Part shown: positions 47,058 through 57,640 of the stretch, in pieces
Layout of the letters: each line of letters begins with the position of its first letter
How positions within the stretch are numbered: position 1 is the first letter of the stretch
Assembly (NCBI GenBank): GCA_040954595.2
Contig: CM082597.2
Span: 8,060,001-8,124,000 of the forward strand
Length of the DNA: 64,000 bases
Reading direction: 5' to 3'
Origin: Balanoglossus misakiensis
Taxonomy: Eukaryota; Hemichordata
Translations under genes and position numbers: made by a program
Notes under the pieces: generated by a model
What the model was told of the DNA's origin: nothing
What the model saw: the letters and a program-made list of their open reading frames with translations, nothing else
Databases searched by the model: none

Positions 47058-47525
47058 TCAGTTAAAACATGGTGATGCACAGGTTCTTAATCAAATTCTA
47101 TTTTGGTTTCGTTAAAAGTCGTTAAAATAATGTTATGTAGTAGTCGTGTATTTTGCTGCCTTCATGGCAAGTCGACTGAGATCAAATCATCTGGAAAACA
47201 GGAAAACAATGGCTCTGTTTCTGGGACCGTCTGTTGCACTTTGGCTGAAATAGGAGCTTATTTATTTATGTTTACTTTTACAGTGGATTATATTTACTGA
47301 CAAGTTTAGTTACAGAAATAAATGTGTTTTTAATTTGACTATTGTTATTTTCACTGTCACCCAACCTCGGTTTGGTTTTGATTTGAAGCATCAGAGTAAT
47401 GAAATAATGGGAATGATTCAACAATTAAATTTCAAGGGGTTGGCCGGGGGTTTGCGGCAAAACTAAAAGAAATATTTTTTTTTACCAGACTTTGAACTTC
47501 TGACATCATCTATAAGTTGACATAC

Positions 47526-47614
47526 CTGACATGTACATTGCAGACACAGGTCAAATTCTGTACACATTTGTCCAGGTTGATACTCTGTACCATCCCCTGT
47601 CACACATACTGGAT
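47526..47614 (-). CDS. Block 3 extra exon e22e: VWC first half
   Basis: 89 bp, phase 1 to 0, donor GTATGT. Reads PVCVTGDGTEYQPGQMCTEF then DLCLQCTCQ. Absent from blocks 1 and 2. Confidence 0.83.
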
Positions 47615-47783
47615 CTACCAATAAAGTTCAAATACACATTGTTGAGATGGAAATTGTTACATTCCCATGCAGTCCACTGAAGGGGTCCAGTGTGTAACCC
47701 ATTGCATGGATTGGTTACGCAAAGTGCCCTCATGTGACAAACTTCAGTCTAGATTAGTTTTTCCTTCATTGAACTTGAAGATA

Positions 47784-48122
47784 ACTGTAAAGAGACAAAA
47801 AGTTTCTCTCTCGCTGCCCTTTTACCATTAATTATGTTTGACACAAGACACGGTTTATGTTATTCTACATGTGGACAGATATAACTTTATTTATTTATAA
47901 AAATTAATAAAAAATAAATAAATAAATAAACTTCCATTCCATATTTAGCATATGAGAATAAAAATCTCGCCAAAATGAATAAATGGTAAACACCGATTAT
48001 TCATTTTGGCGAGTTTTTTCACTCTTGTCTACAAGTAGAATGGAAGTTGTGTGTGGTCGAATGTTGATTCAGAATACATGTATATCCACATGTAGAATAA
48101 CATAACGGTTTCTTGTCCCTTG
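47784..48122. mobile_element. Family T3-related hairpin element
   Basis: Contains tctctctcgctgccctttt and ccattaattatgtttgaca, with inverted arm near 48060-48110. Interrupted by AAATAAAT repeats at 47880-47935. Confidence 0.7.
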
Positions 48123-48203
48123 AAGAACAGAAAATTATTTAATCTCAGAAAATTCTGATACATAACACTTGACTTTAAGATCTTGTATCTGATATTTCCT
48201 TAC

Positions 48204-48303
48204 TTTCTTGACACACTGGACAGCAACTATCCTCTACAAGGATGGGGTTGTCACATTCCAGTATTGGGCAAATTTCCATGTTACCACATGTTACATTCCC
48301 AAA
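48204..48303 (-). CDS. Block 3 extra exon e22d: VWC second half
   Basis: 100 bp, phase 0 to 1. Reads FGNVTCGNMEICPILECDNP, ILVEDSCCPVCQE. Donor GTAAGG. Confidence 0.85.
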
Positions 48304-49087
48304 CTATGCAGACAAGGAGAGACATCAGTTTAGTGTGGAAGAGATAGCATGGGTGCATGGGGGTGGGGAGGTGGACTAGGCAAGGTGGAACTGAGAGGGG
48401 GCAGAGGGTGAGGGTGTCATGGGCAATAACAGTAACATGATCTGTCAAATTATAAAATGGAATTACAGACTTATTTTGTTAAGAAGGGACTTTACCTTCT
48501 GTTGATATAACAATTCAAAGAAAATTAATCACAAATTACATTGGAATTATTTACTTTCATTTATTGTTTGAGCAATCGTGTCCTCTGTCACTGTTGCAAA
48601 TAAGTAGACATGACTTAAAGACCAACGCATAGCCTGGCCAATCCATGTCTTTGTCAGAAACACTTTCACTGATGTCATACTCAGGTTTGTATGTAAGCCA
48701 AAGATACACTTGTTGTTTGTGGAATTCTCAAGTTACAGAAAGTTTGTTTTAGTAATTCATATGTGCAGTGTATAAACCTTGTTGACAGGTCTGCCTGGGA
48801 ACTTTGACCAACCAACAGAGCAATTTGAGCACTACGCTTGTACATCACTTCTGTCGACACACAGATTGGTTTTAAAAGGTGCCATGGCAACGAAAGTGAT
48901 ATAACAAAGTCACATTCCACTGTGAGTTCTTCATAAATATTTTACTGATTAACACCCAATCCTTAGGAAACTTTTCCTTTTACTCGTAATTCAATCCAGG
49001 TCCTTCCTTAATGGAAAATATCTATGACTTTAAGTAAGATAATTTTCGCAGCTTAAATCACTGGATAAAATTATTTCATTAACTTAC

Positions 49088-49161
49088 TGTACAAAGACAA
49101 GTTATGCAGCCATCTTTGATTGTGTTCATATTCCGTATATACTGACCATCATACAGACAAT
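49088..49161 (-). CDS. Block 3 extra exon e22c: VWC first half
   Basis: 74 bp, phase 1 to 0. Reads CLYDGQYIRNMNTIKDGCIT, CLCT. TTGCAG acceptor and GTAAGT donor. Confidence 0.83.
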
Positions 49162-49368
49162 CTGCAAAGAATTAATAACATAGTGATCACATTATGAGTA
49201 AAAAAACCATTCTGGTCAATCACACTTCAGTCAAGGAGAGTATTATTAAAACAGAAGTTATTTATAACCATTTGCCAAGTGAATGTCTTCAAGAGATTTG
49301 AGATAATGCTAAGCAGCCATGCATGGTTTTCTATATCCACTATATATGTTCAACTCAGCTGTAATTCA

Positions 49369-49560
49369 TTAAAGCCCAAGTATTTCTCATGTTTATCCAT
49401 TTTTCATCATCGAAAATTGCCTGTTTTTCCCGTACATTCATCAAGGAATACTACATAATGAAGATATAAGAAAGGTTTGGGCATTTGTAGCTACATGTAC
49501 ATGCAAGCAGTAAATATTGCCCGTAACACTTGAAATGATGCGCGGGTTTGTTTACGTTGC
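49369..49560. mobile_element. Fragment of TTAA element T1
   Basis: Starts TTAAAGCCCAAGTATTTCTC and matches the reverse complement of the right half of 11041-11651 up to about 49560. Confidence 0.75.
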
Positions 49561-49609
49561 ATTCCGTATATCAACAGAGCTCATATTGTAAATTGTATGT
49601 AAATTGTAT

Positions 49610-49713
49610 GTGTTAATGAAATAAGAGAACACGAAAATTAATACTTGCAAAACAGTGGCCTCTCTCGATATTGCGAAAATTTCAACTCCCGAAAATAAAG
49701 TGTTTTTCAGTAT
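49610..49713. mobile_element. MITE family A, truncated
   Basis: Only the half from aatgaaataagagaac to aaagtgtttttcagta is present. Confidence 0.8.
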
Positions 49714-49810
49714 GTCCGGACTGTGTTGTATGAATAGATGTGTGTAGTAGCTGTTGCTGACCAATTGCACAAGAAATCAAAGACTTTCGAAGCTTGTTGA
49801 AACGACTTAC

Positions 49811-49984
49811 CCTGACATGAGGGACAGCACATATCTTCATCTTGGAATGGAAACATGCAGTTCACCTGACAGCTGATTGGTTGACAGTTGACATTACCAG
49901 ATGTACATGTACACTCACTGCAGCTATCTAGTAATGATGGGAATACAGCACCATCTCTGTGATTTTCACCGCCGTATGTACAAC
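49811..49984 (-). CDS. Block 3 extra exon e22b: single-exon VWC, non-AG acceptor
   Basis: 174 bp, phase 1 to 1, exactly the length of e18. Reads CTYGGENHRDGAVFPSLLD, SCSECTCTSGNVNCQPISC, CMFPFQDEDMCCPSCQ. The donor is GTAAGT. The expected acceptor reads TTTTATAC just before the first codon, AC instead of AG, so the exon may be skipped or use another site. Confidence 0.8.
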
Positions 49985-50129
49985 GTATAAAAAAAATGCA
50001 CGTCACAATTAGTATTTTTATGGCCACTTTCACTTTTGGAGGTCAAGGCTATTCATGACAAGAAATATTCTATTGCCTACATATGTAAGATGCTAGAAAA
50101 GTTAAATGGCGATGATATACAAATGTACA

Positions 50130-50450
50130 TGTGTGCCAAACCAGAATCTCTGGTGGCAAAATTTGTATACAATCAATGGCATGAGGCAGTGTGCTGTCCT
50201 AACAACAGACAAGATGGTGGCAACCATAGTCTGTGTTGGAGATCGGGGAAAAGACAGCAAATTGGGGGGAAAAGGGACAAAAGCACAGTCTACTTAAACA
50301 GTGCACATGAAATATGGAAGGAAGCGAAGGCAGTCCACTATTTGAAAGTGTAGATTGCAAAATTTGCAGAACATTTGGATTGGATGTAATGTTTGTACAC
50401 ACAAAATTAAGCAGATGAGCATAAGATGATCGTCAAGCTTTAAATGAAAC
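50130..50450. mobile_element. Single arm of foldback element F2
   Basis: Matches the right arm of 21650-22291 (gccaaaccagaatctctggt, gaaggcagtccactatttga). Confidence 0.75.
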
Positions 50451-50622
50451 CACCTTTAAGACTGAGATATTTAACAACTTCCTTGCAAATTACATGTAAG
50501 TCCAACCAACTGAACAAGTCCACCATAACACATCCAAAACATGTAAATTGGATCAGGCACACCATTAGTAACACTTGGACTAGTATTTTGATGAAAGGGT
50601 TAATTTTACTTTTGTGACTTAC

Positions 50623-50731
50623 CATTACAATCTGGGCAACATTGATTTTGTATGACAATTGGATTGTTACATGACTCTGTACATGTGACAGTGGTACATC
50701 TGACAGTGACAGTGGTTATCTGACCATCAAT
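50623..50731 (-). CDS. Block 3 extra exon e22a: VWC second half
   Basis: 109 bp, phase 0 to 1. Reads IDGQITTVTVRCTTVTCTES, CNNPIVIQNQCCPDCN. CTTTAG acceptor, GTAAGT donor. Follows e22 in phase. Confidence 0.85.
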
Positions 50732-50826
50732 CTAAAGAGGAAAAATCACAAAGATCTTAGAACGGTTGTGTACAGTTTATATTTCACAAAGTTCTCCAAC
50801 TTTGTTCTATGGTTGCTGCAAATGAC

Positions 50827-51000
50827 TACTGTAAAACACTTTATTCTTGCGAGTTGAAATTTTCGCAATATCGAGAGAGGCCACTGTTTCGCGAGTATTA
50901 ATTGTCGCGTTCTCTTATTTCATTCACTGCATCGTTATCTTTAAAAAAATTACGCGACCTTTTATTTTCACGCTATTTTGGCTCTCGCGTATTTGGCGAA
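50827..51000. mobile_element. MITE family A, right end missing, proposed recombination partner 2
   Basis: TACTGTAAAACACTTTATTC to ctctcgcgtatttggcga, then directly gaactgtggagaatttgacc of the e22 flank. A later deletion removed the right terminus and about 190 bp. Confidence 0.83.
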
Positions 51001-51064
51001 CTGTGGAGAATTTGACCAATCAGGAAACTTGTTAGACATGTGCTACTGTGTTCTGTGTTGTTAC

Positions 51065-51256
51065 CTGACAAGTACAGCTCTGGCATGGATCATTCCTTTT
51101 AAACCACGTCTGTCCAAATGGATAGCTGATTCCGGAAGCATCTACACATCCTGGTTGGTTGCATGTCGGGCAGCATTGACCAGGCAGGTATGTCTGAAAC
51201 TCGATTGCACAGGGAAGTTCTGGACACAGCACAGGTTCACATCCTATTTGTCCATC
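51065..51256 (-). CDS. Block 3 e22: VWC-9 end and VWC-10 start
   Basis: 192 bp, phase 0 to 0, one codon shorter than blocks 1 and 2 (linker CNQPGCVD against CNQLPGCVD). Reads LPGQCCPTCNQPGCVDASG-type sequence, with YPFGQTWFK. Confidence 0.88.
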
Positions 51257-51479
51257 CTGTAATTAAACAATTGCAGATTGCTACTGATACAATAAGGCCA
51301 ACATAAATAATTCTTTGTTTTGCGTCTATTCACGAGGCACTAAACTAATGCCAAGTTGCACAATGATCATTTCACAGATGATGCTGAAATCATTGTGGAC
51401 ATACATGTGCATGGATGGAAGGACAGACAGACCTCTATAGGGGGAACTGGGTTGAGAGGGTGAATAGACATGTACTTAC

Positions 51480-51565
51480 TGAACACCAACAAATTGTACA
51501 GTTCTGATTGGCTGGTTTAAACGTCTCACCACTTTGAAATTCATTACCATCAAAGAAACAACTTG
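51480..51565 (-). CDS. Block 3 e21: VWC-9 first half, full length
   Basis: 86 bp, phase 1 to 0, donor GTAAGT. Reads SCFFDGNEFQSGETFKPANQ then NCTICWCS. Keeps the six codons deleted in blocks 1 and 2. Acceptor is CCGAG. Confidence 0.87.
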
Positions 51566-51677
51566 CTCGGAATATACAATAAAAAAGATAACATTGCAAC
51601 ATAATCAGCAAATGATAGACATTATGGTTAGAAAGACTGTATAGTACCAAATTGAACTCCAATGTACATTGATCACA

Positions 51678-51870
51678 TAATGTAAAACACTTTATTTTCG
51701 TGAGCAATAAATTTTCGCCAAAATAGTGTGAAAATAAAAAGTCGCATAATTTTTTTAAGATAACGATGCAGTGAATGAAATAAGAGAACGTGAAAATTAA
51801 TACTCGCGAAACAGTGGCCTCTCTCGATATTGCAAAAATTTCAACTTCGAAAATTAAGTGTTTTACAGTA
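51678..51870. mobile_element. MITE family A, position 2, block 3
   Basis: Counterpart of 10056-10250; right end tgttttacagta better preserved. Confidence 0.83.
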
Positions 51871-51899
51871 GTAATGCCATGTTTGGACAACCAATTCAA

Positions 51900-52189
51900 A
51901 ATCTCTACATTATTTTTTCTTCTTCCAATTGCAAAGTAACAACAATATACAGTATGACATTTTATGTTTTACCATTCACTACATATCGTTAGATCAATCA
52001 ATCGATTTCTGTCACCTTACATATCTCTTCCAGTAACTGAAGGAGAATCTATTGTAGTAAAGCCTCTAGAGCTGCCACTTTTTGTATTATTTTCATGATT
52101 TTATTTTCCAGCTTAGATTGGTTCATCTAAATAAGTTTACTCATTGGTATACATAGTGTGTTCGTCAGTCGCATCGCGACGATGACCAT
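51900..52189. other. Block 3 replacement segment, nothing recognised
   Basis: Does not match blocks 1 or 2 at this position, apart from a short stretch (taaagcctctagagctgcca) that resembles the reverse complement of 10480-10500. Confidence 0.5.
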
Positions 52190-53160
52190 CTACACATCCT
52201 GGGAAGTCCTGTGGGTGCGCAGATGACTGAACAGTCCGATCTGCGCACGTAAAGTTCTTTGACAGTGTGGACAGGGGATGGTGGCAACAGATGGAGATCT
52301 GTTGGCGTTTAGTTTCCAGGCCAGTCTGCGTTGCTCTGCTGCAGTAATCCTGTTCGCTTCGCAGGTACTGGCACCTCCGTGGACATCAGCTCGCCATCCG
52401 GATCTGTCCTGCGCTGCCTGCTCCCACGTGCCATGACTGATGTTGAAGCCCTTGAGCGCGGCTTTGAGGGTGTCCTTGAAGCGCTTCTTCTGGCCTACCT
52501 TGGAGCGTTTTCCTTGTTCGAGTTCACCATACACTTGCTTTGGCGATTCTGGCATTGACCTCATCATTGACGACGTCATTTCTGGAGAGCCTACTGTCAA
52601 GGTAAGTGAACTTGTCCACCGCATTCAGTCTCTGTCCTTTAATAGTGATGTTCGGTTCTACATATGGTTTTCCTGGAGCTGGCTGATGCAGTATTTCAGT
52701 CTTCTTTGTGCTGATGGTAAGGCCAAAATTGTCGCAGGCATTAGAGAATTTGTCAACACTGTGTTGCATATCAGCTTCAGAGGCAGTGTTAAGGGCACAG
52801 TCATCAGCAAACAGAAAGTCATTGATGGTGACAGATTGAACCTTGGTTTTTGCTTGAAGCCTCCTCAGGTTGAAGATTGATCCATCCAAGCGGTATCTGA
52901 TGGTGATGCCAGTGTCTGTGTCTCTGAAGGCATCTGTCAGCATGGCTGAGAACATGAGGCTGAACAGGGTCGGTGCAAGGACACATCCTTGTTTCACCCC
53001 GTTTGTGACAGGGAACGGCTCTGATGACTCCCCACTTCTGGCCTCCCTTGGAGCGTTTTCCTTGTTCGAGTTCACCATACATCAGTTTCTTTGGAAGCCG
53101 AGAGTCTGGCATGCGCACAACGTGTCCTGCCCAGCGAAGCTGTGACTGCATCAGGGTGGT
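52190..53160 (-). mobile_element. Rearranged LINE fragment (RT and C-terminus)
   Basis: In - strand order: RWAGHVVRMPDSRLPKKLMY and GELEQGKRSKGGQK (53151-53045), then NGVKQGCVLAPTLFSLMF and FADDCALNTASEADMQ (53020-52570), then YGELEQGKRSKVGQKKRFKD and a CPHCQRTLRAQIGLFSH zinc finger (52530-52190). The C-terminal GELEQGKRSK part appears both before and after RT, so the element is scrambled. It occupies the place of e19 and e20. Confidence 0.88.
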
Positions 53161-53222
53161 GTTAATGGATGCTTCATCAATAAACTTGATGACACAAAAG
53201 ATCTAACTACATGTGCGGTTAC

Positions 53223-53396
53223 CTTGACAACTATGACAACAATGTCCAGGGCTGGGCAATGGATGTGTGCATTCATGTTCACATATCTGTTTGACACAAG
53301 TTACAATTCCTTCACTACAGGTACAGATTTCACATTTATCAACAGGAATGGTCCATGTAGAATTGTGGTGATATTCTATATTGTTGAATACACAAC
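53223..53396 (-). CDS. Block 3 e18 extra copy: single-exon VWC
   Basis: 174 bp, phase 1 to 1, acceptor TTTTAG. Reads GCVFNNIEYHHNSTWTIP, CEICTCSEGIVTCVKQIC. It is a second copy of e18, separated from the other (53873-54046) by sequence matching block 1 from 11786 on, so a local tandem duplication. Its left side abuts LINE DNA. Confidence 0.9.
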
Positions 53397-53872
53397 CTAA
53401 AACCAAAAAGATTTGTTTGTATAAACATTCTGTTGAAAAGAAATAATGAAAAACATTATCAGGGTAGATGGTCTTGGAATAAAAAAATTACATGAAAAAT
53501 TGCAATTAAATATATGTTGGCACATTTCTTGCTACCTAATTAAACAATATTTTGTTTGTAAACTGTCTGTGTTTGGACATTGCTGAATTCTTAGGGTCAG
53601 GATTAAATTTAACCATCAACAATAATAAGGCTGGGTACATGAAAGATAAAATTTTGTTATTTTAATAGCTGAATGTAATTTTCTTTCAAATTTTACCGAC
53701 CTAGAAATGGATTTAAATATACATATCATTCCATGGTAGCATGAGTTTCTGCTTTACTACAAATTCATTCTCCCAATCCTGACTAGATTTGAGATACAGA
53801 TAATCCTTATGTAAATGGATGCTTCATCAATAAACTTGATGACACAAAAGATCTAATTACATGTGCAGTTAC

Positions 53873-54046
53873 CTTGACAACTATGACAGCAATGTCCAGG
53901 GTTGGGCAATGGATGTGTGCATTCATGTTTACATATCTGTTTGACACAAGTTACAATTCCTTCACTACAGGTACAGATTTCACATTCATCAACAGGACTG
54001 GTCCATGTAGAATTGTGGTGATATTCTATGTTGTTGAATACACAAC
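53873..54046 (-). CDS. Block 3 e18: single-exon VWC-7
   Basis: 174 bp, phase 1 to 1, peptide nearly as block 1 e18 with KQIC and LPNPGHCCHSC. Confidence 0.92.
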
Positions 54047-54121
54047 CTATAACACAAAAAGATCCGTTTGGAATCAATTATTCTTTGGAAATAATTACCA
54101 AGAGCTTTATAATTTTGATTA

Positions 54122-54436
54122 AAACCCTACCACTACTGGGCGTCATACCCGTTTAGAGTGTCAGGGGCCCTTAAAATATATATGTGCCCTTTTTCTTCTT
54201 AAAGGTATTTTGACTGTCTTGGCATGGCTCTCTAACATACTTAAACACACTTGGCCGTCTGAGCCCCCTGTAAAATGTACCAAATCGCACTGGTTTGCAC
54301 TGTATTGGTCTGAGGGTCTTGTATAGGCCCTACTGAGTAACACACACTTGTCAGTCTAACAGGTCTGGGTGCCAGGATTCTAGGCACCCTGGTAATCAAA
54401 CCAGATTTAACCGACATGCCAGTGTTAGCGTTAGAG
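54122..54436. repeat. Dispersed repeat R1, block 3
   Basis: Counterpart of 12484-12795. Confidence 0.75.
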
Positions 54437-54544
54437 TGGAAAGTTGCCCAAAATTGCAACCATCATTATCTTCATACGACCAATCCTCTGAAATCAATAG
54501 GGCTGTATATCACGGAGAAGTATCTGATGGCTTCAATTACTAAC

Positions 54545-54607
54545 CTTTACAATGTGGACAGCATTCACCCACAATTTGTTCTGTATATTGGCATGGCAAT
54601 ACAGGGC
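54545..54607 (-). pseudogene. Block 3 e17: VWC-6 second half, 5' end deleted
   Basis: Only the 3' two thirds remain (about PCQYTEQIVGECCPHC). The acceptor and the codons for NNVITCTQF fall in a deletion that joins the exon to sequence matching block 1 near 13303. Confidence 0.82.
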
Positions 54608-54633
54608 ACTACACAATATGTGAGCATATGATA

Positions 54634-54845
54634 TACTGTAAAACACTTTATTTTCGTGAGTTGAAATCTTTGCGATATCGAGAAAGGCCACTGTTTTCAG
54701 AGTATTAATTTTTGTGTTCTCTTATTTCATTCACTGCATCGTTATCTTCAAAAAAAAATTACGCGAATTTTTACTTTCACGCCATTTTGGCTCTCGCGTT
54801 TTTCGCGAAAATTTATTGCTCGTGAAAATAATGTGTTTTACAATA
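54634..54845. mobile_element. MITE family A, position 3, block 3
   Basis: Counterpart of 13326-13536; right end reads TGTTTTACAATA. Confidence 0.86.
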
Positions 54846-54882
54846 TACACAATGTGTATGAGTAACATCAATTGCTCCTTAC

Positions 54883-54965
54883 CTGACATGTACAATTAGT
54901 ACACTCATCAAGAATCCATGTATCACCAGATGAATATGTAAAATCATGTGGTTGAAAATAACACC
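54883..54965 (-). CDS. Block 3 e16: VWC-6 first half, intact
   Basis: 83 bp, phase 1 to 0. Reads GCYFQPHDFTYSSGDTWILD, ECTNCTCQ. The intact reference for the frameshifted copies in blocks 1 and 2. Confidence 0.88.
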
Positions 54966-55290
54966 CTGTAACAAACCAATTCAAACTTTCATTATTGTCC
55001 AGTAATCTTTATGATGACTTTGAGTATAGTCCTATTGTAAGGTTATTTCATTGTCATTGTAGAAATGACTGTATCCACTGAGCAATATGCTTCAGTATTT
55101 GTCCTCGACGCTGCGCATCTCAGACAATACCTCCACTGCACTGTACGATGTACTCGGACATAAATCCTGGTACTTTATGAATAACCTTATATTATTTAGG
55201 ACCATTTATTTCATTTGAATCAAACAGAGTCTAAACATAGCCATACAATATAAAGCATACATGTACATAAATGCCAAATGACATCAATAC

Positions 55291-55425
55291 CTTCTATTGG
55301 TTGACATGTTATTCCATCTGTCCTCAACACGAAGCCATCCAGACATCAACACATAAATGAACCTCTTGAATTAATGCATTCTTGCTCACACACCTGTAAA
55401 CCTTCTATAACACATTCATTGATGT
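55291..55425 (-). pseudogene. Block 3 e15: calcium-binding EGF with nonsense codon
   Basis: 135 bp with intact splice sites. The arginine codon CGA of FMCRCLDG has become TGA at 55346-55348, a CpG-type transition, giving a stop between two EGF cysteines. Confidence 0.9.
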
Positions 55426-55963
55426 CTGAAATACAACACAAATCAAAGTTACTTGCATGAAGCCAGAAGATACAAATTATACTTTTGAAGCAGTTTCGTT
55501 TTCCCTGTTTCTTTCAAGACTTTTGAAACAAGCCTTTGTAACAAGATTTTGTAGACTATGCAGTCGTTTTAAAGGTATACAGTCACCTCCAATTTACATA
55601 GGCCCATACAATCATTTCATTCAATGCTTCAAGATAACAAAAAATACAAAATGTTGACATCATGAACATTCATAACAATCCCGTGGTCACTGTGTTTGTT
55701 GGTGCAACCTCGGCTACTTGTACTTCATTTAAAATAACATATGACACACTAATAGGGTGCACTATGCACACAACAGGCACAACTGTACTGTGCAGAGAGT
55801 CTAAGATGTTTGATGTAAATGACACATCAGCTGGTAACCATGATTAATCGTTGATCAAAAGTTCCTCACTGATTTGCTAGAAGGACAGAAACTTTGCAAA
55901 GGACTTATCAAATCTGCTGGGAAGTTGACATCACAAGTCGCCAACAACAAAAACAAAACTTAC

Positions 55964-56047
55964 CCTCATCACACAAATCACCCGTGTAACCAGCAAAGCA
56001 TTCACATTCTCCACCATTGCAGATACCATTTTCACATAAACACACAC
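55964..56047 (-). CDS. Block 3 e14: EGF-like domain
   Basis: 84 bp, phase 1 to 1, as block 1 e14. Confidence 0.93.
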
Positions 56048-56429
56048 CTGAGAAGGACAATAAACACATAAACAAAGTAAAACAAACAACAGAATGCGAT
56101 GATCATAATGATCATGGTGATATACAATCCAGGTGGTGTCATTTTTTTTCTATCGATAACCAAAGGCCTTACCCCTTGAAACTAATTTTTCAAAGATTTT
56201 CATAAATGCTCGCATGTCATGCGACCATTGTACACTGTATACGATCAGATTCCCCTACATCTAAAAATATACACTTTTTAGAGTTTTTGTATAGTTGTTC
56301 TACATCCTTTTAGAGTTACATGTGCCAAGATAATTTGCATAAATCCTCAGGTACTTTGCATATTCTAACTCTATGAACACATTTCCTGCTACATTGACTT
56401 TCTCACTTTGCATAAAGTGTGATATTTAC

Positions 56430-56525
56430 ATTTGGAGCAGTCATCTCCACTAAAGCCCTCCTGACAGTTGCAGTATCCTTGGAAACATATTCCATCATTC
56501 TTGCAGTCTGGGATGCAAGGAATCT
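56430..56525 (-). CDS. Block 3 e13: EGF-like domain after C8
   Basis: 96 bp, phase 1 to 1; one change, GHC to GYC. Cysteines kept. Confidence 0.92.
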
Positions 56526-56651
56526 CTGTAAAAACAATCAAAACACATTCAAAAGATGTCTGATGAAATCATACTTTATCAGGTAATACTTAATTCTCCA
56601 CATACAAATATCACAGAATCGGAATATTTGATATTTTGATACACAATATCA

Positions 56652-56867
56652 TTATTCTATAGCACCATTTACTGTAAAATAACCAGTTAACAAAATGCAT
56701 CATGGGCAAAATGTTGACTTAACTTATTCTATAGCACCATTTACTGTAAAATAACCAGTTAACAAAATGCATCATGGGCAAAATGTTGACTTAACTTATT
56801 CTATAGCACCATTTACTGTAAAATAACCAGTTAACAAAATGCATCATGGGCAAAATGTTGACTTAAC
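56652..56867. repeat. 72-bp tandem repeat, three units
   Basis: Unit begins ttattctatagcaccattta and ends gcaaaatgttgacttaac; units at 56652, 56724 and 56796. Blocks 1 and 2 have one unit. Confidence 0.93.
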
Positions 56868-57127
56868 ATTGTCATTAGCATTAGAGTTTTGAACAGCGAT
56901 CCATCACATGTTTCAAGTGACATTTCAATGGTCAAAGCTTTGTTGTTGCAATATGCATACACAACTTATGAAAGTTTTCACCTTTTTGATGACAAGACCA
57001 AAACATTCAAAGTCCCAGTTGCTCTAACTTTTAGCTATTTTTTTCACAGTATTTACAACTTGCATCATAGGGAGTTTGTTTTGATGCCCTACCCACTGTT
57101 TCACACAATACCTGTGTATCTGTGTCA

Positions 57128-57335
57128 TACTGTAAAACACTTTATTTTCGCGAGTCGAAATTTTCACGATATCGAGAGAGGCCACTGTTTCGCGAGTATT
57201 AATTTTCGTGTTTCATTTCATTCACTGCATTGTTATCTTCAAAACAATTTACTAGACTTTTTATTTTCACGCTATTTTGGCTCTCGCGTATTTTGCGTAA
57301 ATTTATTGCTCGCGAAAATAAAGTATTTTACAGTA
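57128..57335. mobile_element. MITE family A, position 4, block 3
   Basis: Counterpart of 15670-15877. Confidence 0.9.
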
Positions 57336-57640
57336 GTTAAGAAGTATACAATGTATGCAAATTTAGCCACAGTTACCATGGAAAGTTGAGACATGGCCAA
57401 TCAGAGATTTTGCCAACACACTTTTTACCACTTAAGGGTATATTTCACACCACTTCTGTACCTTGCATTGTTGATGAATTATTGTTTTCAAACTTCATTA
57501 CAACAATGTGCTCTCCGCCATGAATGTGCACCTTTAACCCTTTCACCACATGGTTTGATCCAAAGCCACTGTTTCCTGTGACAAAGATGGACCTCAATAC
57601 AGGGATACAGGGGTGAGAGGGTTTAAACATCTGGCAAATA

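Noticed and set aside
49985-50033. Signal-peptide-like stretch upstream of the VWC exon at 49811 (hydrophobic run ILIVTCIFFI)
   Set aside because: The frame starts with GTG, not ATG, and an upstream exon chain continues to the right; it reads as intron sequence.
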